From NCBI GenBank assembly GCA_965227335.1, contig CBDDFV010000006.1, positions 186,001-250,000 of the forward strand: a DNA stretch of 64,000 bases, written 5' to 3'. The position numbers and the translations under genes are program-made. Below are positions 54,492 to 62,255 of the stretch, one piece after another (position 1 is the stretch's first letter; each line of letters begins with the position of its first letter). The notes below the pieces were generated by a model. That model saw nothing but the letters and a program-made list of their open reading frames with translations, was not told the DNA's origin and did no database searches. This stretch comes from CBDDFV01 sp965227335. GTDB lineage: Bacteria; Planctomycetota; Phycisphaerae; Phycisphaerales; SM1A02.

Positions 54492-55041
54492 GCCACGTCC
54501 CCGTCAGATAGCGTCCGGCCACGCGGCTCATATCCACCGAGGCGTGCCGAGAGATGCGGGCGATCCACCAGTCGATCGGTCGAACGGTCGGATGGAGGTT
54601 CTGGCCGTCGACCGTGATCCGGCTTGGTCGAGTACAGATGCTGAAGATGAACCGACCGCCGGGCCGGACGATCCGGTGCATCTCGGCCAGCACAGGATCG
54701 ACGTCCTCGGGCAGAAGGTGCTCTAAGGCGTCGAACGACGTGACCACGTCCGCGACGTCGCTTGCAACCGGCACGCTGTGCATCGCCGCGACGAGGTCCG
54801 CCTGGTCGTTGGCGAAGTCCACGCCGAGACCGTCGATGCCACGTCGCCGCAACCCGCGGATGAACGCATTATCCCCGCAGCCGAAATCGACGACGAATCG
54901 AGGTCGCCAGGCCAGAACGGTGTCGTACGCGTCTCGGCCGTGGTTCGTCCCGCCGTAGCTCGGGCGGTGCGACGCGAGTTCGACGTACTTCGCCCGCTCC
55001 GCCTCGCGACGACTCTCCAGACTCGCAAGAGGATCAGCCAT
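54484..55041 (-). CDS. class I SAM-dependent methyltransferase
   Basis: 185 residues from ATG 55041. WRPRFVVDFGCGDNAFIRGL is motif I with the SAM-binding glycines, DGLGVDFANDQADLV motif II, and VVTSFDALEHLLPEDV motif IV, followed by IVRPGGRFIFSICT. This is the Methyltransf_11/25 pattern of small-molecule, lipid or protein methyltransferases rather than DNA ones. It overlaps its neighbours in the tail-distal prophage genes. Confidence 0.85.
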   Translation of the reverse strand: MADPLASLESRREAERAKYVELASHRPSYGGTNHGRDAYDTVLAWRPRFVVDFGCGDNAFIRGLRRRGIDGLGVDFANDQADLVAAMHSVPVASDVADVVTSFDALEHLLPEDVDPVLAEMHRIVRPGGRFIFSICTRPSRITVDGQNLHPTVRPIDWWIARISRHASVDMSRVAGRYLTGTWHA

Positions 55042-56038
55042 ACCAGCCCTCCGGCACATCCATCTCGCACCAGACGGCGGGATTGAGTGCATCAAAGACG
55101 AATCGCGTCTCACCCTGGAACGTCCGCTCGGCGCGGAGTTCCACCACCACGCCCTCGGGAATCGGATGGAGCATTGGAACGGCGGCCTTCTCCGGCGGAC
55201 ATCCCGCCGTCACGCCCGGCACAAAGCACGCCTCACCGTGTACGAAGCCCTCGACGCCGCCGTCCTGCTCATGGAGAACTGAGAGATGAGCCTCGTAGCG
55301 GTTGAAGGCGAGCTTCGCGGGATCGCCTGCTGATGACAGCCAGCCTTCAGCGATCGACCCGCTCGGCCTGATGTACTCGCCAAAGCTCGCACCGAGCGCA
55401 TCAGCGTCAAGCCGAACTTCCTCCCACTCGTACACCCAGCCGAACGGACGTCCGTCGATGGCTGATGCGCTAATCAGGCGAGCGGCGAAGCGGTCGCGAT
55501 CTGCGGGGCCCATCTCGATGAGGCCGAGGCGCTCCCCAACGCCCGCTTCCTTCCAGAGGATTCGAGCCGCGCCGGTGAATCCGGTCCGAAGCGTCTGCTC
55601 ATCGGCAAACGTGTCCGCGTGGCCATGCTCCTCGTCGATCACATTGAGTACGACCGGCGTGACGCCGCGAATGACCGCCCAGCCGATCTTGCCGTTCGCA
55701 ATCGGCTCGGTCGCGACGACGAAGCGGCCGAGATAGTCGTCACCGGCCGTGATCGCCGCGCCGATGATGGCGGCCCGCCGCTTGAACTCGCTCTCATTCC
55801 CGTCGGGCCCGGGCTCGACCACCGGCCCGCTGATGCCAAGCACCCCGAACCGGGGAAGATCGGCGCCAGAGTCGTTGCGGACGAGAACCAGATGCTCGTT
55901 CGGTCCGCGACGGACGGATCCCGGCGCGGCGTCCGCATCGACGCGGCGGGCAAGGTGAGCGGCGTCGACGAAGGCGTTGTACGCTCGCGCGGGGATCTGG
56001 AGCGGCGCCCCTGCGGTGACCTTACTGAAGGGAGACAT
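55034..56038 (-). CDS. phage structural protein (unassigned)
   Basis: 334 residues from ATG 56038 with GGGAGG six bases upstream. It is beta-rich with no signal or membrane part (SPFSKVTAGAPLQIPARAYN, GVLGISGPVVEPGPDGNESE, GRFVVATEPIANGKIGWAVI, EGWYG end). The pattern is of a phage virion protein made of repeated small beta domains. It lies between the tail proteins and the methyltransferase. No family name can be given with confidence. Confidence 0.6.
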   Translation of the reverse strand: MSPFSKVTAGAPLQIPARAYNAFVDAAHLARRVDADAAPGSVRRGPNEHLVLVRNDSGADLPRFGVLGISGPVVEPGPDGNESEFKRRAAIIGAAITAGDDYLGRFVVATEPIANGKIGWAVIRGVTPVVLNVIDEEHGHADTFADEQTLRTGFTGAARILWKEAGVGERLGLIEMGPADRDRFAARLISASAIDGRPFGWVYEWEEVRLDADALGASFGEYIRPSGSIAEGWLSSAGDPAKLAFNRYEAHLSVLHEQDGGVEGFVHGEACFVPGVTAGCPPEKAAVPMLHPIPEGVVVELRAERTFQGETRFVFDALNPAVWCEMDVPEGWYG

Positions 56039-56071
56039 GGCTTGCCTCCCTTGGCTGGACACTAAGTGCTC

Positions 56072-56182
56072 TTAGGCTGACAGGGCGCTTTGCGCCATGG
56101 CGCTGGCCCCGATGGCCCAAGTAAACTCGGAAATCGAACGACCAACCATCAACGTGATTCTGTTGACTTGCTGTGCTGTCAT
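56072..56182 (-). CDS. small phage ORF, 36 aa
   Basis: ATG 56182 has a strong AGAGGAGG site. The product MTAQQVNRITLMVGRSISEF...AIGASAMAQSALSA is amphipathic or weakly hydrophobic. An in-frame upstream start at 56275 would add a hydrophobic leader (MVAGSVALCMIGLVRQYLAD). It may be a small membrane protein; evidence is only the ribosome site and position. Confidence 0.4.
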   Translation of the reverse strand: MTAQQVNRITLMVGRSISEFTWAIGASAMAQSALSA

Positions 56183-56359
56183 GGGAGCCTCCTCTCGGCT
56201 GGATACAACTGATAGATCCGCCAGATACTGACGGACCAGACCGATCATGCAGAGGGCCACGGAGCCAGCTACCACCCAGTGCCAGACGGCACTGGCTGAA
56301 AGCCCTATCAGCCTGAGAGCACTTGGCCCCGCCCATCGTAATGATGCGAACGGGACATA

Positions 56360-57160
56360 TCACGTGCCGATCCCCAACGCCGAGAAGCTCCCCGACGCGT
56401 ACACCTGCTCGACATACGCGGCCACGGGTCGTTTGACGAGGACCTGCGCGATCTCATCCTCGACCTCCGCGTAGCGGACCCACAGGTACTCCCAGCCCTT
56501 CTTGTCGATGCCCGTGATTGGGCCGATCGAGAGGTTCGTCACGTTCGGACTTCCTGCGAAGCGGAAGGTGATCTCCCAATCGCCGACGCCTCGCTTCGAC
56601 CCAGAGGCCCCGAGGAAAAGACATTCCCCTGCGGCGAGACCCTTGAATGACGCATCATTGACCCGACCGGTCAGGGCGAACAGGCCGCCCTTGTAGCCCG
56701 AGGTCACGACCGAGTCGTCGAGATAGTGGGTCTCCGAGAATTGGTAGACCGGCACGGTCACGTCGACGCCTTCGACGCCGTTTTCACTGACACCGATCGC
56801 GCCCTGGAAGTCCGGCGGCGTCTCCCCGGGCGGGGCGTACGCGCCAATCGTGTTCCGGCTTTGCGTGATGTGCTGCGTACCGCCGCCGGTGTCGAATGCG
56901 AATGAGGATTCACCGGTTGACGGTGCACTCGACGCCGTCCCGTATCGCACCGAGCCTTCCCAGATGTCGTTCGCGAGCGGCTCGATCTGGACCGACTGGC
57001 GCGGCAGCCCGTCATAGGTCGCTGGCGACTCGCTCGACAGTTCGGCTTTCGCGACGAGATCGTCGTCGGTCCCAAGGACGATGTACCGCAACTCCACGCT
57101 CGGGTTGTCACCGGCGATCGAGAGGCGGCTATCGAACTTCTCCAGGACGGCTACGGGCAT
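56360..57160 (-). CDS. phage tail-associated structural protein
   Basis: 266 residues, immediately after the tape measure gene on the minus strand. It is beta-rich (VELRYIVLGTDDDLVAKAEL, SGYKGGLFALTGRVNDASFK, GDWEITFRFAGSPNVTNLSI). A distal-tail or hub role is suggested by position only. The usual ribosome site is replaced by a C-rich run (G-rich on the other strand), so initiation may depend on coupling with the tape measure. Confidence 0.6.
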   Translation of the reverse strand: MPVAVLEKFDSRLSIAGDNPSVELRYIVLGTDDDLVAKAELSSESPATYDGLPRQSVQIEPLANDIWEGSVRYGTASSAPSTGESSFAFDTGGGTQHITQSRNTIGAYAPPGETPPDFQGAIGVSENGVEGVDVTVPVYQFSETHYLDDSVVTSGYKGGLFALTGRVNDASFKGLAAGECLFLGASGSKRGVGDWEITFRFAGSPNVTNLSIGPITGIDKKGWEYLWVRYAEVEDEIAQVLVKRPVAAYVEQVYASGSFSALGIGT

Positions 57161-57166
57161 ATGCTC

Positions 57167-57196
57167 GGGGGGCCGGGGGGCCGGGGGGCCCGGGGG
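57167..57196 (+). other. G-quadruplex-type motif between tape measure and next gene
   Basis: Four G-runs of 6, 6, 6 and 5 are separated by CC, CC and CCC. The motif fills almost the whole 36-bp gap between the tape measure stop and the next start. Confidence 0.85.
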
Positions 57197-59539
57197 TCAG
57201 GTGAAGGTGAGGCCGCCGTTCCGCGCGGCGTCGAGAAGGCGTTTCGTGTTCCGGGCCGTCTGCTCAGTGGCGTCGGCAGTGCGCTCCTGAGCATCGGCAG
57301 CGCCGAGCAGACCCTGGACGCCGGCGGCGCTGAAGGTGCCTCGCACCGTCACGCCTCGAGCGATCGCCTGGCCGACGCCCGCGATGCGATCCTGGAGTTC
57401 ACCGACGATGTCATCCACGGAGCGGCGCGGCGCCGAGAACTCGTCCTCTGATTCATCCTCACGCTGCCGCCGCGCTCGATCGATCGCCTCGTCGAGCTTC
57501 GCGCGGGCGGCGTCGAGTTCGCGCTGAGACCGCTGGACCCGCTCGTCGGTCGCCGCATGCAGCTTGTCCTGGGCTTCCTCGAACTGGCGCCCGATCTCGG
57601 CAAGGGTCGCGTCGTTCTGGGCCGCCGATTCGTCCCTCTGGCGCTGGCGGCGGCGTTCTCGCTCGTCCAGTCCCTGCTGCTGCTCGGTTTCCAGTTCGCT
57701 CAGTCGGCGCTCGAGGTCTTCATCGACGCCACGCTTCGCGGCTTCAACATCCAGGGACGAATCGAAGAGCCCCTGGATCTCGAGCAGCCGCTTCGCAACG
57801 AACGATGTAGCTGCCTCCCAGATCTTCTTGAAGCCGGTCGTGAACCGAGTCCAAGTCTTCGAGAGAAACGAAGTCGTCTCGATCCACGCGACCTCCAGAC
57901 CGTGCCAGGCGAGCTGAGCGGCAGCCAGCGCGCCGAACCACATCTTGTGAGCCGTCGTGATGAAGAAGTTCCGCGCGCTGAGCCAGACCGAATTGAGCGC
58001 GGCCACACCCTTCTGCCAGATGAGCTTCAGCGAGAGCCAGAGGATCTCCGCAGCGAGACCGATGTCACCCGTCGCGAGAGCGTCCGCGATACCGCGAACC
58101 ACGGACGTCGCGCGATCGCGGAGTCGACCGAACTGATCACCGAGCCAGGCGAGGGCATCGCCGACGACGCCGGTCGACACCGCCATCGCACTCCCGAGAC
58201 CGACGATGGCGGCCACCACGAGGCCGATGGGCGAGAGCAGCGCCCCGAGTACGGCGACGACGACGCCGATGGCGGCGCTGGCGCCAGCCACGATGGACGC
58301 CAGGCCACCGAAGACCGCGCCCAGTCCGACCACCGCCGCACCCGCGACCACCAGAGCCAGGCCGACACCAAAGACGATCGCCGTCGCCTTCGCGATTGTC
58401 GCGATCAACTCGCGGTTGCGATTGACGACCTTGGTGATCCAGCCTGCCAGCTTCGAGAGCGTGTCAGCCGCCCGCCGTACGGGTTGCTCGATCGCTTCTC
58501 CGACCGCAATCGCGACACCTTCGGCGGCAGAGAGCAGACGCCGGAACGCACCGCCGATACCGGCGTCCATCTGCTCCGCTGTCTGGATCGCAATGCCGCC
58601 GGCGCGACCGATGTCGTCACGCAGCGTGTCGAACGCCGTCGACGACGAGGCCAGCTTCAAGGCTGCCGCCTGACCGCGACCAAAGAGCGACTCGAAGATC
58701 GACAGACGCTCGGCGGAGCCAAGCCCCTGCGTCGCCCGCGCGAGTTCATTGAGGATGAGGGCCAGTGGGCGGAGGTTGCCCGATGCATCAACCGCCTCGA
58801 CGCCGATTCGGCGGAGGTCCGCCTGACGTGACTCGTTCGCAAGGTTCTTGTATGCCCGGGCCATCGCGTTCCCGGCGAGGCTGCCCTTGATGCCGTTGTT
58901 CGCGAGGATGCCGATCGCCGCGGCGATGCCCTCGATCGACTCTCCAGCCTCTACTGCGAGCGGCGCCACCGGCTTGAACGCCTCGAAGAGGTCCTCGAGC
59001 GTCTGCGCACTCTTGTTCGTGCTCGCGGTCAAGACGTCGGCCACGCGCCCCATCTGGGTCGCCGGGAGGTTGAACCCCCGCAGCGCGGCCCCCGCGATCT
59101 CGGTCGCCCGCGGCAGTTCCGAATCCGTCGCCCGGGCCAGCGCGAGGACGGCCTCCGTGCTATCCAGAATCGCCTGGGGCGTGAACCCCGCCCGACCGAG
59201 TTCGGTCATGGCGTCGGCGACCTGACCGGCCGTGAACGAAGTCGTCCGACCAAGCCGCTTCGCCTCTGCCCGCAACGACTCGAACTGCTGCTCCGTCGCT
59301 CCGGTCACCGCCCGCACGACCCGCATGCGGTCATCGAAGCCGGCGAAGATCCGCGTCGAGATCACGAACCCGGCGCCGACGCCCGCGCTCACGGCGGTCA
59401 GACGCGCCCCGACCGACCGAACGCGGTCGCCGAACGCCCGAAGCCGACGCTGGGCTCGGCGCAGGCCCGCCGTCAGTTTGTCGCTGACGCCGAGTTCGAC
59501 GAACGCTCGTCCGGCGCGGATGCCGCTCGTATTCGCCAT
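57197..59539 (-). CDS. phage tail tape measure protein
   Basis: 780 residues. The N-terminal part is the TP901-type core: FDDRMRVVRAVTGATEQQFE, AKRLGRTTSFTAGQVADAMT, ELGRAGFTPQAILDSTEAVL, SLAGNAMARAYKNLAN. Hydrophobic segments in the middle (~375-460) are the usual membrane-active part. A long charged coiled coil near the end (~600-720) is rich in Arg/Glu (ELETEQQQGLDERERRRQRQ). It sets tail length and helps DNA entry. Start ATG 59539 follows the upstream stop directly. Confidence 0.93.
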   Translation of the reverse strand: MANTSGIRAGRAFVELGVSDKLTAGLRRAQRRLRAFGDRVRSVGARLTAVSAGVGAGFVISTRIFAGFDDRMRVVRAVTGATEQQFESLRAEAKRLGRTTSFTAGQVADAMTELGRAGFTPQAILDSTEAVLALARATDSELPRATEIAGAALRGFNLPATQMGRVADVLTASTNKSAQTLEDLFEAFKPVAPLAVEAGESIEGIAAAIGILANNGIKGSLAGNAMARAYKNLANESRQADLRRIGVEAVDASGNLRPLALILNELARATQGLGSAERLSIFESLFGRGQAAALKLASSSTAFDTLRDDIGRAGGIAIQTAEQMDAGIGGAFRRLLSAAEGVAIAVGEAIEQPVRRAADTLSKLAGWITKVVNRNRELIATIAKATAIVFGVGLALVVAGAAVVGLGAVFGGLASIVAGASAAIGVVVAVLGALLSPIGLVVAAIVGLGSAMAVSTGVVGDALAWLGDQFGRLRDRATSVVRGIADALATGDIGLAAEILWLSLKLIWQKGVAALNSVWLSARNFFITTAHKMWFGALAAAQLAWHGLEVAWIETTSFLSKTWTRFTTGFKKIWEAATSFVAKRLLEIQGLFDSSLDVEAAKRGVDEDLERRLSELETEQQQGLDERERRRQRQRDESAAQNDATLAEIGRQFEEAQDKLHAATDERVQRSQRELDAARAKLDEAIDRARRQREDESEDEFSAPRRSVDDIVGELQDRIAGVGQAIARGVTVRGTFSAAGVQGLLGAADAQERTADATEQTARNTKRLLDAARNGGLTFT

Positions 59540-59986
59540 TCACACGCCTCCGCCAGACGAGCGAACGCTGTTCCGCCACACTGCAGGCAGATTCGACCGC
59601 TCCTTCTCGAGGGCCGGCCGCATGTAGGGCCGCGCAGCGATGCGAACCGTCCGCCGTTTCGATCCCGCTCTGCGTGACTCGATCCGCGTTCGCCCGCCGA
59701 ACTCAAGCACGTTCGGCGCCCTCGATCGCAGGAAGCCCACCGGTCCAACCACGACCGAATCGGAACGCCGGTCGTATCCAAAGAGGATGAACCGCCGCAG
59801 CAGCCCGGTGTGGCTCGACGGCGGTTGGCCGGGCAGACTCGATCGCTTCCGCTTGCGGATCGACGACCGAGCCCGCTGTCGGATGAAGGCCCCGGCCCGG
59901 GAGAGGGACCGACGCTTCGCACGGTCGACCGACCGGATCACCTTGGGCCGGTCGAAGAAGAGGTTCTTGATCCGCAGGTCGATCAC
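59540..59986 (-). CDS. minor tail/virion morphogenesis protein
   Basis: 148 residues from a GTG (59986) overlapping the stop of the upstream open frame as GTGA. It is very basic; FDRPKVIRSVDRAKRRSLSR, then SDSVVVGPVGFL and RPYMRPALEKE near the end recall HK97-gp10-like and virion-morphogenesis proteins, in which RPFMRPA is common. It lies directly before the tape measure. Confidence 0.6.
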   Translation of the reverse strand: MIDLRIKNLFFDRPKVIRSVDRAKRRSLSRAGAFIRQRARSSIRKRKRSSLPGQPPSSHTGLLRRFILFGYDRRSDSVVVGPVGFLRSRAPNVLEFGGRTRIESRRAGSKRRTVRIAARPYMRPALEKERSNLPAVWRNSVRSSGGGV

Positions 59987-60765
59987 CTGACACCTGATAA
60001 ACTCAGTCCATGACGGGTCGATCGAACAAAGTGATAGGGCAAATCGGCGAGTTCCTGGCATGCGCGGAGATCGCTCGGCGATGTGACTGCATCACAACAC
60101 CATTCGCAGGCAATGTCCCCGACTTCGATCTTCTGATCGCCGACGCTGATTGCCGAGCAATTCCAGTTCAAGTGAAGACCGCCAACGGTGGCGCCTGGCA
60201 GTTCGACGCAAGTAGATTTCTGGAACTTGAGTTGGACGAACACAGGCAACTGCAGACTATTCGCGGACTTCGCGAGTTGAAGCACCCCCGGCTCGTGTAC
60301 GTCTTCGTGTGGCTCGGACACACACGGGAGGAAGTGGACCAGTTCTTTCTCTGCACGGCTTCTGACCTTCAACAGGCGGTCTTCGATAACTACAACGCCT
60401 GGCTGGAAAAGCACGGAGGCCATCGACCCCGCAACTGGAAAACCACGCACTGCGCAATCCGCACGCCAGACCTGCGAGCATTCCGAAACAACTGGGCCTT
60501 GGTTTCTGAACGCTTGGCCGAGGATCTGCCCGCGGTCTAGTTGTAGACCATGGCCGAAGTCCTCCGGCCATACGAACCGGGGCGGCACGGCGTACCACCC
60601 CTCCGGCAACTCAACCGGCCCATCCGACAGCACCCACTGGCCGTCAATCAGGCGGTACACCGGTCCCTTCATCCCCGGACCGATTCGAACCGGCGAGTCG
60701 TCCGTCACGAGTACGGTCCTCCCAGGCGCGCACCCGATCGCCAATGCGGCGAAGAGCATCAGCAT
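59983..60765 (-). CDS. Rz1-like o-spanin lipoprotein, open frame running antisense through the nuclease gene
   Basis: ATG 60765 lies inside the i-spanin-like gene in another frame. MLMLFAALAIGC is a lipoprotein signal with Cys at residue 12, then VLVTDDSPVRIGPGMKGPVY and LSDGPVELPEGWYAVPPRFV. This small lipoprotein matches the phage lysis type. The expected stop soon after is absent: the frame continues antisense to 60010-60540 and ends at 59983, for 260 residues in total. The extension does not look protein-like, so the gene was probably truncated by insertion of the nuclease gene. The GTGA overlap with the next gene at 59983 may be chance. Confidence 0.5.
   Translation of the reverse strand: MLMLFAALAIGCAPGRTVLVTDDSPVRIGPGMKGPVYRLIDGQWVLSDGPVELPEGWYAVPPRFVWPEDFGHGLQLDRGQILGQAFRNQGPVVSECSQVWRADCAVRGFPVAGSMASVLFQPGVVVIEDRLLKVRSRAEKELVHFLPCVSEPHEDVHEPGVLQLAKSANSLQLPVFVQLKFQKSTCVELPGATVGGLHLNWNCSAISVGDQKIEVGDIACEWCCDAVTSPSDLRACQELADLPYHFVRSTRHGLSLSGVR
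60010..60540 (+). CDS. PD-(D/E)XK endonuclease-like protein (moron in prophage)
   Basis: 176 residues on the strand opposite to the phage genes. The nuclease core is clear: KVIGQIGEFLACAEIARR supplies the first Glu helix, NVPDFDLLIAD the Asp, and AIPVQVKTANGGAWQF the (E/Q)xK motif, here QVK. The C-terminal half has several Trp/His and no known domain. It looks less GC-rich than its neighbours. Such single genes inserted against the direction of a late operon are typical morons, sometimes defence genes. No ribosome site is visible at the ATG. Confidence 0.7.
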   Translation: MTGRSNKVIGQIGEFLACAEIARRCDCITTPFAGNVPDFDLLIADADCRAIPVQVKTANGGAWQFDASRFLELELDEHRQLQTIRGLRELKHPRLVYVFVWLGHTREEVDQFFLCTASDLQQAVFDNYNAWLEKHGGHRPRNWKTTHCAIRTPDLRAFRNNWALVSERLAEDLPAV

Positions 60766-60868
60766 GACGCTCGGCGGTCTGAGCGGTCTTCGCCTTCTCG
60801 TGGCGGACCTCGAGCCAGCGGAACAGCGCCATCGCGAGCGCGGCGACGATCTGACCGATGATCCGCAC
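60644..60868 (-). CDS. i-spanin (Rz)-like small membrane protein
   Basis: 74 residues from GTG 60868, two bases after the holin-like stop with GGGAG upstream; an ATG at 60904 is an alternative. One N-terminal membrane helix (IIGQIVAALAMALFRWLE) is followed by a charged helix (VRHEKAKTAQTAERHADALR) and a disordered end. The o-spanin-like lipoprotein gene starts inside it in another frame. This Rz/Rz1-type nesting is the main evidence for the call. Confidence 0.6.
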   Translation of the reverse strand: MRIIGQIVAALAMALFRWLEVRHEKAKTAQTAERHADALRRIGDRVRAWEDRTRDGRLAGSNRSGDEGTGVPPD

Positions 60869-60869
60869 C

Positions 60870-61076
60870 TCACCGCGCTCCCACCTGTTCACTCGTACGG
60901 TCATTGTCGCGAGCCAGGACGAGTCCAACGCCCGCCGAGAGCGCTGCGATCACCGCGCCCCAGTCAGCGACCGTCGCCGGATTGGCGTCGAACTGGTTGG
61001 CGATCGCGAACGCGACAGCCGCGACGATCGACGCGACGCCCGCCACCGTGGTCTTCCATGACTTCTTCAGGGTCAT
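60870..61076 (-). CDS. holin-like small membrane protein
   Basis: 68 residues. KKSWKTTVAGVASIVAAVAF and DWGAVIAALSAGVGLVLARD give two membrane helices, with a short charged tail (NDRTSEQVGAR). Size, two helices and position just before the spanin-like gene fit a phage holin. ATG 61076 overlaps the upstream stop (ATGA). No endolysin is seen in the window. Confidence 0.6.
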   Translation of the reverse strand: MTLKKSWKTTVAGVASIVAAVAFAIANQFDANPATVADWGAVIAALSAGVGLVLARDNDRTSEQVGAR

Positions 61077-61312
61077 CGTGTACGTGCCTCCTCTGGAATG
61101 GTGCGATCAATGAAGACGGACTTGAGAACGCCGATCCCGGCCTTGGGAACGGGCTGCGGTCTGACGAAGGGGTCGAAGTCGGACGGTCGGAACGCGCGCG
61201 TCTTCTTCGGATCACGCTGCGTGTTGGCGACGAGCGCCATCACGGCGGAGATCCGCGACCATTCCACCCGTTGACGCCCGTCCGCCATCGCGACGAGCTC
61301 ACGCAGCGTCAG
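61073..61312 (-). CDS. phage tail assembly chaperone-like protein with possible CTG start
   Basis: 79 residues if started at a CTG (61312) that overlaps the upstream stop as CTGA; the first ATG is at 61288 (71 residues). With the CTG start the protein opens (M)TLRELVAMADGRQRVEW, the expected opening of small tail-assembly proteins with RDPKK-(R/P)xF-x-x-xDFxPF, seen here as NTQRDPKKTRAFRPSDFDPF. ATG 61288 has no ribosome site, and every other junction nearby is a 4-bp overlap. Confidence 0.6.
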   Translation of the reverse strand: MTLRELVAMADGRQRVEWSRISAVMALVANTQRDPKKTRAFRPSDFDPFVRPQPVPKAGIGVLKSVFIDRTIPEEARTR

Positions 61313-61806
61313 GGGGCCCGGATCGACGCCGACGACGCCGGCGGACTGCCAGATGAGGCTCCAGCAGGCCCGAGCGGTGATTCGAGAATCTCGTCCGCCA
61401 TCCGCTCGAGTTCGCCGCTCGCGAGCTTCTGCTCGACCAGATCGCGGGCCCGGTCCATCACTCGATTCGTCGCTTCCAGCACCTGCCCGAGGTTCTTCCG
61501 ATCCCTCGGGCTCGGGCAGAAAGACACGAGTTCATCCAGCAGCGCCGTCGTCGCCTGCTCGATCACGTCGCCAGCCATGGCCTGCCCGAACGCCTCGTCG
61601 GTCACGTCCGTTGCGTCTGCCTGTGGCTTGCAGACCGCGTAGACGACATCGCACAGCAGAATCGGATCCCGGATCAGCTTCTCGATGAGCGAGCCGTCGA
61701 CGATCTCGAGCAGATCGACGCCGGTGAGATCACGGACCCGCTTGACCACCGTCACGTTGACGGCGACCTCCCACATCCGCCCCGTGTTGTCAGCGAAGAT
61801 CTTCAC
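61309..61806 (-). CDS. phage tail protein, possible tail assembly chaperone
   Basis: 165 residues from GTG 61806 after GGAGGGG. VKIFADNTGRMWEVAVNVTV, RVRDLTGVDLLEIVDGSLIE and LIRDPILLCDVVYAVCKPQA recall the tail assembly chaperone placed between tail tube and tape measure genes in siphophages. The C-terminal end is Ser/Pro/Gly rich. Frameshifted chaperone pairs are common at this place; the overlap with the next gene may reflect that. Confidence 0.65.
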   Translation of the reverse strand: MKIFADNTGRMWEVAVNVTVVKRVRDLTGVDLLEIVDGSLIEKLIRDPILLCDVVYAVCKPQADATDVTDEAFGQAMAGDVIEQATTALLDELVSFCPSPRDRKNLGQVLEATNRVMDRARDLVEQKLASGELERMADEILESPLGPAGASSGSPPASSASIRAP

Positions 61807-61808
61807 GA

Positions 61809-62240
61809 CTACGCCCCTCCGATCCAGCTCGGAGGCGTCGTTGAATAGGTGACCTTCGCCGTCACCGACACCATGATCGCCTCCTCGAGCGCCTCGCTCC
61901 GCGAGAACGACGTGATCATGAAGTCCGCTTGCAGCCCCTCCCCGGAGTCCCCATCCAGGATCTGCAGACCGATGATGGCGCTCCCGAGGTACGCGTCTTT
62001 GATCGCGCCGAAGCCGGCGTCGCCGGTATCCCAGACCATCTCGAACTCGACGCTCGCCTCCTTGAGCGTCGCCACGATAGCCCGCCAACCGGCGTTCCCG
62101 CGGGTCGTGACATCCGCTTCGCCCGCTTCGAGCGAGAGCGTGACATCCTTCGTGTTCGTCAGCTCGAGCCATGATCCGGCGGCGTCCTGCCCGCCGACCA
62201 TGTAGTTGAGCACGGCTTCCATGCCGAGTTTGATGGCCAT
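61809..62240 (-). CDS. phage tail tube protein
   Basis: 143 residues. KLGMEAVLNYMVGGQDAAGS, WLELTNTKDVTLSLEAGEAD, VTTRGNAGWRAIVATLKEAS, VEFEMVWDTGD and MITSFSRSEALEEAIMVSVT give the repeated beta pattern of siphophage tail tube proteins, with the TRG and EALE motifs typical of those found in planctomycete prophages. It is ten to fifteen bp from its neighbours. Confidence 0.75.
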   Translation of the reverse strand: MAIKLGMEAVLNYMVGGQDAAGSWLELTNTKDVTLSLEAGEADVTTRGNAGWRAIVATLKEASVEFEMVWDTGDAGFGAIKDAYLGSAIIGLQILDGDSGEGLQADFMITSFSRSEALEEAIMVSVTAKVTYSTTPPSWIGGA

Positions 62241-62255
62241 GACGCTGGTGACTCC

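Noticed and set aside
56022..56363. 113-residue minus-strand frame
   Set aside because: Overlaps the well-founded start of the 55034-56038 gene and has no family pattern.
57557..58831. 424-codon plus-strand frame
   Set aside because: Antisense shadow of the tape measure gene; Arg/His/Asp-rich without any domain.
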